In this document: positions 1-5,863 of the stretch, one piece after another | Position numbering within the stretch: position 1 is the first letter of the stretch | How the letters are laid out: every line of letters starts with the position of its first letter | Made by a program: the position numbers and the translations under genes | The notes under the pieces: model-generated | Databases searched by the model: none | What the model was told of the DNA's origin: nothing | Seen by the model: the letters and a program-made list of their open reading frames with translations, nothing else | DNA from: Pseudomonadota bacterium | GTDB taxonomy: Bacteria; Pseudomonadota; Alphaproteobacteria; Rhizobiales; Beijerinckiaceae | Length of the DNA: 10,173 nt | NCBI GenBank assembly: GCA_023423995.1 | Contig: JAFAEL010000113.1 | Location: 1-10,173, forward strand | Direction: 5' to 3'

Positions 1-539
1 CCCCCCCCCCGCGACAGGTCCACGGCGACGCGGCGCCACCTCCGGCGACTGAATCGGCGCGGCAGTCGCGACTGCTGGGTCGGATCCGCCTTGGACGCCA
101 GCGAGAAATACACGTTACGGAAGCCGCGCCATCTGGAGACGCGGACAAGATCGATCACGGTCTGAAGTGCTCCGCGATCAAGGCGGATGCCGCGACCGGA
201 TGAGTCGGGGCCAGGCCGTCCACTCGCCCCGATCTCGTCGAGCAACCTGATCACCCCTTCAGGCGTCACGATGCGCTCGAGCAGCGGCTCGGCCGCGAGC
301 GCGAGCGTGCTGGCGGCAATGTTGGCGTCGGCCGACCCGGACCGTGAGCCCATGCCGGCCGCGGCAACCTGCCGGGTCAGCGACAGACGGAATGCGCGGA
401 AATTCACCCGCTCGCCGATCGCCTGAACGTCCCGGGCTTCGATGGCCCTGGCGAGGCCGACCAGCGCCCAATAGGGCGACGCGACGTAGGCAGCCCAGAG
501 CAGGACCAGCCCAATCGCGCTTCCAACGAACCAGCGCAT
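1..539 (-). CDS. DUF2939-like membrane-anchored protein (3' end beyond the window)
   Basis: An open frame reads leftward from an ATG at 539-537 and is still open at base 1 (179 full codons), so the stop lies outside the window. The protein starts MRWFVGSAIGLVLLWAAYVA, a short positive start followed by one hydrophobic segment (about residues 4-20), as in a signal anchor. A region with SPYWALVGLARAIEARDV and a later RWRRVAVDL near the end follows. This arrangement resembles the DUF2939 family (about 180 residues, unknown function), in which a membrane anchor precedes a small soluble domain, so the protein is probably nearly complete here. A GAGG lies just 3 nt before the ATG, a tight ribosome-site spacing. 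It is transcribed divergently from the dehydrogenase at 742. The last readable codons fall in a run of ten C (plus strand) at the very edge, so the reading frame there is less certain. Function is unknown and the family call rests on recall. Confidence 0.6.
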   Translation of the reverse strand, partial: MRWFVGSAIGLVLLWAAYVASPYWALVGLARAIEARDVQAIGERVNFRAFRLSLTRQVAAAGMGSRSGSADANIAASTLALAAEPLLERIVTPEGVIRLLDEIGASGRPGPDSSGRGIRLDRGALQTVIDLVRVSRWRGFRNVYFSLASKADPTQQSRLPRRFSRRRWRRVAVDLSRGG

Positions 540-625
540 CAGCCTCGTGTGTGTTTCGGCACCGACAGAGCCGCAACGGCGGCGCGGACGCACCAGCCAA
601 AAGCCGATGACTCGATTCTCATAAC

Positions 626-644
626 GAGCGCGTGACCGGCGCTC
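626..644. repeat. Short inverted repeat in the divergent intergenic region
   Basis: GAGCGC (626-631) and GCGCTC (639-644) form a perfect 6-bp inverted repeat around a 7-nt spacer. It lies between the divergent starts at 539 and 742, where an operator could sit. In GC-rich DNA a 6-bp match can occur by chance. I could not assign a -35/-10 promoter to either gene in the 540-741 gap. Confidence 0.25.
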
Positions 645-724
645 AACCTATGGCGGCCCCCGGCCGGACGTGCTTGGTTCCCGGTCCCGGCCATGGATGG
701 GCGAGCCCGGGACAGAGCGACGAC

Positions 725-731
725 AAGGAGG
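725..731 (+). promoter_or_regulatory. Strong ribosome binding site fixing the dehydrogenase start
   Basis: AAGGAGG is a near-perfect Shine-Dalgarno match placed 10 nt before the ATG at 742. The same frame also has an ATG at 670, but that start has no comparable site and adds 24 residues before the first beta strand of the domain. The 742 start is therefore preferred. Confidence 0.85.
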
Positions 732-741
732 GGCAGCAGAG

Positions 742-1707
742 ATGGCGGATACCGGAACGGCCGAGCGCGTGATCTGCTTCGCACACCCGGCCTACCGGCT
801 CGTGCAGGCCTACGAGCCGCGGGCCGGCGACCGGGTGATCGAGGCCAAGAACGCCGACGAGTTGAAGGCCGCGCTCCCCGAGACGGACATTCTCGTCGCA
901 TCCTTCCTGTGGCGGAACGAATATGCCGCGTTGGCCCCGCGGCTCCGCTTCATCCAGTCCATCAGCGCCGGGACCGACCAGTTCTCGCGCGAGGTGCTGA
1001 AGAGCCATGGCATCCGGCTCGCGAGCGCGCAGGGAGCCAACGAGCGCGTGGTCGCCGAGCACGCGATGGCGCTCATCCTCAGCCTGACCCGACACCTCGG
1101 CCGGGCGCGGGACGACCAGCGCGAGCACCGCTGGCGCGGGATGATCGGCGATCCGGCCGAGCGCCAGCAGGAGCTCGGCGGCAAGACGCTGGTGATTGTG
1201 GGACTGGGGCGGATCGGGACGCGGCTGGCGAAGCTGGCGCGGGCCTTCGACCTGCATGTGGTCGGCGTGCGGCGCAGCCCACGCACGGCGGACGATATCG
1301 CGGACGAGGTGGTCTCGCCGGACCGCCTGCTCGATGTGCTGCCGCGGGCCGACATCCTGGCCCTCACCTGCCCGCTCACGCCCGAGACGGAGCGCATGAT
1401 CCGGACGGAGCATTTGGCGGCGATGAAGCCGAGCGCCTACCTCATCAACGTGGCGCGCGGGAAGGTGGTGGACGAGGGCGCGATGATTGACGCGCTGTCG
1501 GCGGGCCGGATCGCCGGGGCCGGGCTCGACTGCTTCGTCGAGGAGCCGCTTCCCGCCCAATCGCCGCTCTGGGCCATGCCGAACGTCGTTGTCACGCCGC
1601 ACAGCGCCGGCGAGACGAGCCGCTACGAGCAGAACGTCATCGAGATCTTCTCCGACAACCTCGACCGGTTGAGCCGCGGGGAGGAGTTGCGGAACGTCAT
1701 CGTCTAA
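742..1707 (+). CDS. D-2-hydroxyacid dehydrogenase, NAD(P)-dependent
   Basis: A 321-residue cytoplasmic oxidoreductase predicted to interconvert a D-2-hydroxy acid and its 2-keto acid. The family architecture is complete. A split catalytic domain surrounds a Rossmann NAD(P)-binding domain that carries GLGRIG at residues 154-159. The catalytic triad is visible: Arg239 in NVARG, Glu268 in VEEPLP and His287 in TPHSAG. The length fits the family (about 310-330). The stretch ERVVAEHAMALILSLTRHL before the cofactor domain is also typical. The true substrate (glyoxylate, hydroxypyruvate, a longer keto acid or other) cannot be read from these motifs. The gene stands alone, divergent from the DUF2939-like gene and convergent with the PKS operon, so I see no reason to place it in that pathway. 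The start is set by the strong ribosome site at 725-731. Confidence 0.92.
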   Translation: MADTGTAERVICFAHPAYRLVQAYEPRAGDRVIEAKNADELKAALPETDILVASFLWRNEYAALAPRLRFIQSISAGTDQFSREVLKSHGIRLASAQGANERVVAEHAMALILSLTRHLGRARDDQREHRWRGMIGDPAERQQELGGKTLVIVGLGRIGTRLAKLARAFDLHVVGVRRSPRTADDIADEVVSPDRLLDVLPRADILALTCPLTPETERMIRTEHLAAMKPSAYLINVARGKVVDEGAMIDALSAGRIAGAGLDCFVEEPLPAQSPLWAMPNVVVTPHSAGETSRYEQNVIEIFSDNLDRLSRGEELRNVIV

Positions 1708-1829
1708 GAGGTAAGCCGTCCTTAACCATACCTGGGCAGAACGGGATCACGGCATCGCCTCATCACGGAAGTGCAGGATCACAGGACGGACCCGTTGCGG
1801 GCGGAAATCCCTTCAGCCAGGCTGATACT

Positions 1830-1858
1830 GGGCCAGGCGGCGATATCCGCGCTGGCCC
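1830..1858. terminator. Hairpin 1 between convergent genes (possible bidirectional terminator)
   Basis: Bases 1830-1836 (GGGCCAG) pair with 1852-1858 (CTGGCCC), and 1837-1840 (GCGG) with 1847-1850 (CCGC). This gives an 11-bp GC-rich stem with one bulged G (1851) and a 6-nt loop. It lies 122 nt after the dehydrogenase stop. No T-run follows on either strand, so it is not a textbook intrinsic terminator, but convergent genes on both sides make a transcription-end role reasonable. Confidence 0.45.
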
Positions 1859-1872
1859 GAGCAGGCCCTTAC

Positions 1873-1902
1873 GCCAATCGGCCGACACCCCGGCCGATTG
1901 GC
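1873..1902. terminator. Hairpin 2: perfect 12-bp stem, 6-nt loop
   Basis: GCCAATCGGCCG (1873-1884) and its exact reverse complement CGGCCGATTGGC (1891-1902) flank the loop ACACCC. A perfect 12-bp inverted repeat is unlikely by chance. It sits 14 nt beyond hairpin 1, in the gap between the dehydrogenase stop (1707) and the aminotransferase stop (1979). No T-run follows on either strand. A bidirectional terminator or mRNA 3'-end protector is the simplest reading; a dispersed repeat of REP type is an alternative. Confidence 0.5.
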
Positions 1903-1934
1903 AGGTTGTAGAGATCGATTACGGATCTCTCCGT

Positions 1935-1967
1935 TCTTACGTCGAAGCTGAGATGCCCGCCGTAAGA
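1935..1967. repeat. Weak inverted repeat downstream of the operon
   Basis: TCTTACG (1935-1941) and CGTAAGA (1961-1967) form a 7-bp inverted repeat with a long 19-nt loop, 11 nt beyond the stop of the last operon gene on the minus strand. The stem is AT-rich compared with its surroundings. It could add to transcription termination of the operon, but the long loop makes this weak. Confidence 0.25.
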
Positions 1968-1978
1968 GACTGATCTCA

Positions 1979-3100
1979 CTATGCGAGTGCCTCGCGAACG
2001 GCTGCGATGATGCCGTCCTGGACCTCCTCGTCCAGGTAGGGGTGCATCGGCAGCGCGATCACCTCAGCCGAAACCTTATCCGACACCGGCAACCCGTTGC
2101 CGGGGCAGGGGTAATGCCGGTAGGCCGTCTGCCGGTGGACGGGTTTGGGGTAGTAGATGGCGGTCGGGATGCCGCGCTCCCGGAGAGCCGCGCCCAGCGC
2201 GTCGCGCTTCTCCGCCGAGACGCGGATCGTGTACTGGGCCCAGGTCGATACGATGCCTTCCTGAACGATCGGGGTGATCGCGACATCCCCCAGACCCTCC
2301 GCATAGCGGGCGGCGATGTCGTTGCGGGTCACGATCTCCTCGTCGAAGATCTTCAGCTTCTCCAGGAGCACCGCCGCCTGGATCGTGTCGAGCCGGCCAT
2401 TCAGTCCGATGCGGACGTTGTCGTACTTGTCGACGCCCTGCCCGTGGTTCCGGATCGAGCGCAGGATGGCTGCGACCTCGTCGTCGTTCGTGAAGATGGC
2501 GCCGCCGTCGCCGTAGCAGCCGAGCGGCTTGGCCGGGAAGAAGCTGGTCGTCGTGGCGAGCCCGAAGGTTCCAAGCCGCCGGCCCTTGTAGCTGCCGCCA
2601 AAGCTCTGGGCGGTATCACAGAGCACCCAGAGGCCCTCGCGCTCGCAGATGGGCAGGATCGCGTCGTAATCCACGGCGGCGCCGAACAGGTCCACGGGCA
2701 TCACGCCGACCGGGTTCAGCTTCAGCTCGCGAGCGGTCCGGATCGCGGCTTCGAGGCTCGCCGGATCCATGTTGAACGTGTCCTCGTGGATATCGACGAA
2801 GACCGGCGTCGCGCCGAGCCAGGCGACCACCTCGGCGGTCGCCGCGAAGGTGAAGCTGGGGCAGAGGATCGCATCGCCGGGCTTCACGCCCTTCGCCATC
2901 AGCACCATGGCGATGGCATCCGTTCCGTTGGCGCAGGAGACGACGTGGCGCGCGCCGCAGAAGGCAGACAGCTCGGCCTCGAGCTGCCCGACCTCGGGTC
3001 CCATGATGTACTGGCCGTGATTGACGACGCGCAGGATGGCGTCGTCGACGAGGTGGCCGAGCCGCCGGCGCTGGGCGCCAAGGTCGATGAAGGGAAGCAT
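1979..3100 (-). CDS. wbpE: DegT/DnrJ/EryC1/StrS sugar aminotransferase, WbpE-like
   Basis: A 373-residue PLP enzyme of fold type I that transfers an amino group, usually from glutamate, to a nucleotide keto-sugar in the cytoplasm. The PLP-binding lysine is Lys191 in FFPAKPLG, followed by CYGDGGA. This signature matches WbpE, which aminates C3 of UDP-2-acetamido-3-keto-hexuronate. Other family marks are the ANGTDA loop (57-62), Asp162 in CDTAQSFGG (cofactor ring nitrogen), and GLNGRLDTIQAA (232-243). The length is normal. AAGG lies 6 nt before the ATG. It is the last gene of the operon, 37 nt after the WbpA-like gene, which makes the uronic acid precursor of this pathway. That pairing supports the WbpE role over the many other DegT substrates. 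The oxidase that makes the 3-keto substrate (WbpB type) and the acetyltransferase that follows (WbpD type) are not in the window, so the exact substrate is inferred. Confidence 0.88.
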   Translation of the reverse strand: MLPFIDLGAQRRRLGHLVDDAILRVVNHGQYIMGPEVGQLEAELSAFCGARHVVSCANGTDAIAMVLMAKGVKPGDAILCPSFTFAATAEVVAWLGATPVFVDIHEDTFNMDPASLEAAIRTARELKLNPVGVMPVDLFGAAVDYDAILPICEREGLWVLCDTAQSFGGSYKGRRLGTFGLATTTSFFPAKPLGCYGDGGAIFTNDDEVAAILRSIRNHGQGVDKYDNVRIGLNGRLDTIQAAVLLEKLKIFDEEIVTRNDIAARYAEGLGDVAITPIVQEGIVSTWAQYTIRVSAEKRDALGAALRERGIPTAIYYPKPVHRQTAYRHYPCPGNGLPVSDKVSAEVIALPMHPYLDEEVQDGIIAAVREALA

Positions 3101-3101
3101 G

Positions 3102-3146
3102 TCAGGCCTTGATGTAGCGTGAGTGTTCCGCGGCGCCTCAGGCCTT
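3102..3146 (-). repeat. In-frame 9-bp direct repeat carrying two stop codons
   Basis: AAGGCCTGA on the minus strand occurs at 3146-3138, where it is the C-terminus and stop of the WbpA-like gene. It occurs again at 3110-3102, just before the WbpE-like start. The period is 36 nt, so both copies are in the same frame. The 11 codons between the stops read GAAEHSRYIKA. The second copy also supplies the AAGG ribosome site of the next gene. Confidence 0.5.
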
Positions 3147-4493
3147 CACGATGCCTGGCGCCGTGATCCCGAGGCGGCCGAAAACGTTGCGCGTATCGAC
3201 AACGAGGCGCGCATGGCTCGCCACCAGCTTGTAGTCGACGGCGTCATGGTCCGTCACTACGAGGACGGCGTCCTGCGCATGAATGGCGCAGGGGGAGAGG
3301 TCGAGCGAGCGCCGGCCGGTGAGCGTCGGGTGGTCGCGTGTCGGCCTGATCTCCGGGATCCAAGGATCATGGTATCCGACGATCACACCCCGCGCCTCCA
3401 GGAGCTCAATGAGCCGCAGGCCGGGACTCTCGCGCTGGTCGTCCACATTGCGCTTGTAGGCGACGCCCAGGAGCAGGACCTTCGCGCCGTTCAGCCCGCG
3501 GCCGCTGTGCCGGTCGAGCGCCGCTGCGAGCCGCTCGACGACGTAGCCGGGCATGGCCGAGTTCACCTCGCCGGCGAGCTCGATGAACCGCGTCGCGATC
3601 TCGTGCTCGCGGGCCTTCCAGGTCAGGTAGAAGGGGTCGATCGGAATGCAGTGCCCGCCGAGCCCCGGGCCGGGATAAAAGGGCATGAAGCCGAAGGGCT
3701 TCGACTTCGCGGCCTCGATCACCTCCCAGACGTCGATCCCCATCGCGGCGTAGACGACCTTCAGCTCGTTCACGAGCGCGATGTTGACCGATCGGAAGAT
3801 GTTCTCGGTCAGCTTCACGGCCTCGGCCGTTTCGGGAGAGGAGACGGGGACCACCTGAACGACGATCTCGCTATAGAGGGCGACCGCCATCGCGAGGGCG
3901 TCCGGACCATCCCCTCCCACAACACGCGGGATCGTGGAGGTGCCGAATTCGGCATTCCCCGGATCCTCGCGCTCCGGCGAGTAAGCCAGGAAGAAATCCT
4001 GGCCGGAGCGCATCCCTCCGCGCTCCAGGATCGGGCGCATCACGTCGCGTGTCGTGCCGGGATAGGTCGTGGATTCGAGGACGACGAGCTGGCCCGGCTT
4101 GAGGCGCGGGGCGATCGCTTCGGCCGTCCGCTCGATGAAGGTGAGGTCCGGCTCGCGGTGCTTGCCCAAGGGCGTGGGGACGCAGACCAGGATCGCATCC
4201 ACCTCGGAGAGGCGGTCGAAATCGGCCGTCGCGGCGAAGAATCCGCGCCCGACGAGGTCAGCGATCGCCGCGGCCTCGACCTGCTTGATGTAGGAGCCGC
4301 CGGCATTGAGCAGCGCTACCTTTGCCGGATCGATATCGAACCCGACGACGCGAAAACCCTTCTCGGCTGCCGCGCGCGCGAGCGGCAGGCCGACATAGCC
4401 GAGCCCGATGATGCCGATGCGGGCGTCCCGCGATTGGACGCGAGCGATGAAGGCCTCGGCTGCCGGCGAGGCTGCGCCAGGCGGCCCGTCCAT
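3138..4493 (-). CDS. wbpA: Nucleotide sugar dehydrogenase, UDP-GlcNAc 6-dehydrogenase (WbpA-like)
   Basis: A 451-residue cytoplasmic enzyme of the UDP-glucose/GDP-mannose dehydrogenase family. It oxidises the C6 alcohol of a UDP-sugar to a carboxylate with two NAD+. The order is an N-terminal NAD domain with GLGYVG (30-35), a central dimerisation helix region, and a C-terminal UDP-sugar domain. The thiohemiacetal cysteine is Cys282 in GGHCIPIDP, and GVAYKRNVDD (343-352) is the usual C-terminal motif. VPTPLGKHREPDL (105-117) and AYSPEREDPGN (170-180) resemble the WbpA branch acting on UDP-GlcNAc rather than the UDP-glucose branch. About 24 residues precede the first strand. The ATG overlaps the preceding stop by one base (TGATG) with no strong ribosome site, which suggests translational coupling. 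Its product would feed the WbpE-type pathway encoded by the next gene. Oxidation of another UDP-HexNAc, such as the galacto epimer, remains possible. Confidence 0.9.
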   Translation of the reverse strand: MDGPPGAASPAAEAFIARVQSRDARIGIIGLGYVGLPLARAAAEKGFRVVGFDIDPAKVALLNAGGSYIKQVEAAAIADLVGRGFFAATADFDRLSEVDAILVCVPTPLGKHREPDLTFIERTAEAIAPRLKPGQLVVLESTTYPGTTRDVMRPILERGGMRSGQDFFLAYSPEREDPGNAEFGTSTIPRVVGGDGPDALAMAVALYSEIVVQVVPVSSPETAEAVKLTENIFRSVNIALVNELKVVYAAMGIDVWEVIEAAKSKPFGFMPFYPGPGLGGHCIPIDPFYLTWKAREHEIATRFIELAGEVNSAMPGYVVERLAAALDRHSGRGLNGAKVLLLGVAYKRNVDDQRESPGLRLIELLEARGVIVGYHDPWIPEIRPTRDHPTLTGRRSLDLSPCAIHAQDAVLVVTDHDAVDYKLVASHARLVVDTRNVFGRLGITAPGIVKA

Positions 4494-5863
4494 CAGCTGA
4501 AGGACTTGGCGAGGTTCTGCAGGACCTCGGTCGTCCCGGCGAGTCCGGCGATCTCCTCCGCGGTGACGCGGGCCGCGTCCTTGATCTGCTCCGGCGTATG
4601 CTCGGAGGTGATGAAGAAGCGCAGGCGCGCCAGCCGCTCCGGCACGGCCGGATGGAGGATGGGCATCACGTTGAAGCCGCGCTCCGAAAGCTTGTTCGAG
4701 AGCATCGCGGCCTTGAGGGATTCGCCCAGGATCACGGGCGCGATCGCGGTACCGGCGGCCGTACCGGTGTCCAGGCCATGCTCCCTGGCAACCTCGACGA
4801 AGAGCTTGCCGTTGCGGTGCAGGCGCTCCACGCGCTCGGGCTCCCGCAGCATGATCTCCAGCGCCTTGCGGGAGGCCGCGGCGACCGGCGGGGACAGGCC
4901 GACGGAGAACACGAAGGCCCCGACGCTGGTCTTGATGTACTCGACCAAGGCGGCCGATCCCGCGATGTAGCCGCCGGCGCCGGACAGGGTCTTGGAGAGC
5001 GTTCCCATCCAGATGTCGACCTCGCGCGGGTCGATGCCGGTCTCTTCCCAGATACCGAGGCCGGACTTGCCGAGCACGCCAAGGGAGTGCGCCTCGTCCA
5101 TCATCAGCCAGGCGCCGAAGCGCTTCTTCAGGTCGACGAGCCGGGCGAGGTCGGGCCAGTCCCCGTCCATGCTATAGAGGCCCTCCGCCACGATCAGCAC
5201 GCGGTGGTACTGCCGCCGGCTCGCGACCAGCAGCTTCTCCAGCGCGTCGAGGTCGTTATGGGCGAAGGAACGGCGCTGCGCGCCCGAGAGCTGTGCGCCG
5301 ACGACGATCGAATTGTGGATCAGCTCGTCATGGACGATCAGGTCCTTCGGGCCGACGAGCTGGCCGATCACGCCGACATTGGTGGCATGGCCGCTGACCA
5401 GGACGACGCAATCCTCGGCCTGGTAGACCTCCGCGAGCGCACGCTCCAGCTCGCGATGCACCGGCCGCTCGCCTGCGACGAGCCGGCTCGCGGAGGCCGA
5501 GGTGCCGTAGCGCTCGATCGCCTCCTTGGCTGCGTCCTGCACCTCCGGGTGCCCGTTCAGCCCGAGATAGTCGTAGGACGAGAAATTGGAGAGCGTCCGG
5601 TTGCCGATCAGGGTCTCGGCCCCGGCCCGGCGCTCGTGCGTGCGAAAGAACGGGTTCTCGAGCCCGATCATCGCCGCGAAGGTGCTCTGGGTCTGGAGTT
5701 CCTTGAACCCGGGCAGGGTCGTGAAATCGGTCGCGCCCTCGGGGGCGGCGATCGAGACCGGCCCGACCCGCGGGGCGGGGGCGCTCGCCCGCCGCCGGCT
5801 CACATGGGCGAAGAGGGCCTCCCGATCTTCCGCAGAGAGGCCGCCACCCCTGTCCTCTGTCAC
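4493..5863 (-). CDS. Alpha-oxoamine synthase (AONS / serine palmitoyltransferase-like), PKS-associated
   Basis: A 456-residue PLP enzyme of the alpha-oxoamine synthase family. The family condenses an acyl thioester with an amino acid, with loss of CO2, to give an alpha-amino ketone. Visible marks are FSSYDYLGL (94-102), His183 in LIHNSIV (stacks on PLP), Asp256 and His259 in DEAHSLG, and the Schiff-base lysine Lys291 in TLSKTLSGAGG. It is longer than biotin-pathway AONS (about 385) because of roughly 85 extra N-terminal residues, and no other biotin gene is nearby. The start is GTG, supported by GGAGAGG 9 nt upstream (5873-5879); it overlaps the PKS stop by 4 nt (GTGA). Direct coupling to an ACP-ended synthase without a thioesterase suggests it releases the acyl chain from that ACP. 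A relative with this context is RkpG of the rhizobial capsule locus. The amino acid used (glycine, alanine, serine) cannot be read from sequence. Confidence 0.88.
   Translation of the reverse strand: MTEDRGGGLSAEDREALFAHVSRRRASAPAPRVGPVSIAAPEGATDFTTLPGFKELQTQSTFAAMIGLENPFFRTHERRAGAETLIGNRTLSNFSSYDYLGLNGHPEVQDAAKEAIERYGTSASASRLVAGERPVHRELERALAEVYQAEDCVVLVSGHATNVGVIGQLVGPKDLIVHDELIHNSIVVGAQLSGAQRRSFAHNDLDALEKLLVASRRQYHRVLIVAEGLYSMDGDWPDLARLVDLKKRFGAWLMMDEAHSLGVLGKSGLGIWEETGIDPREVDIWMGTLSKTLSGAGGYIAGSAALVEYIKTSVGAFVFSVGLSPPVAAASRKALEIMLREPERVERLHRNGKLFVEVAREHGLDTGTAAGTAIAPVILGESLKAAMLSNKLSERGFNVMPILHPAVPERLARLRFFITSEHTPEQIKDAARVTAEEIAGLAGTTEVLQNLAKSFS

Noticed and set aside
670..741. Upstream ATG start for the dehydrogenase
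   Set aside because: It would add 24 residues rich in Arg, Pro and Gly with no ribosome site, whereas the ATG at 742 has AAGGAGG at ideal spacing.
643..1602. A 319-codon open frame on the minus strand
   Set aside because: It is antisense to the dehydrogenase, whose cofactor and catalytic residues are all present.
1722..1729. TTAACCAT, resembling half of a CtrA binding site
   Set aside because: There is no second TTAA at 7-nt spacing, and it sits just after a stop codon in a convergent gap where no promoter is needed.
1708..1978. Possible remnant gene or insertion element in the convergent gap
   Set aside because: I found no transposase-like peptide, terminal repeat or target duplication; only the hairpins stand out.
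2042..3112. A 356-codon open frame on the plus strand
   Set aside because: It is antisense to the complete WbpE-like aminotransferase and contains no family motif.
3123..4970. A 615-codon open frame on the plus strand
   Set aside because: It is antisense to the WbpA-like gene and part of the oxoamine synthase, both with intact catalytic motifs. It has low-complexity shadow composition and shows no domain.
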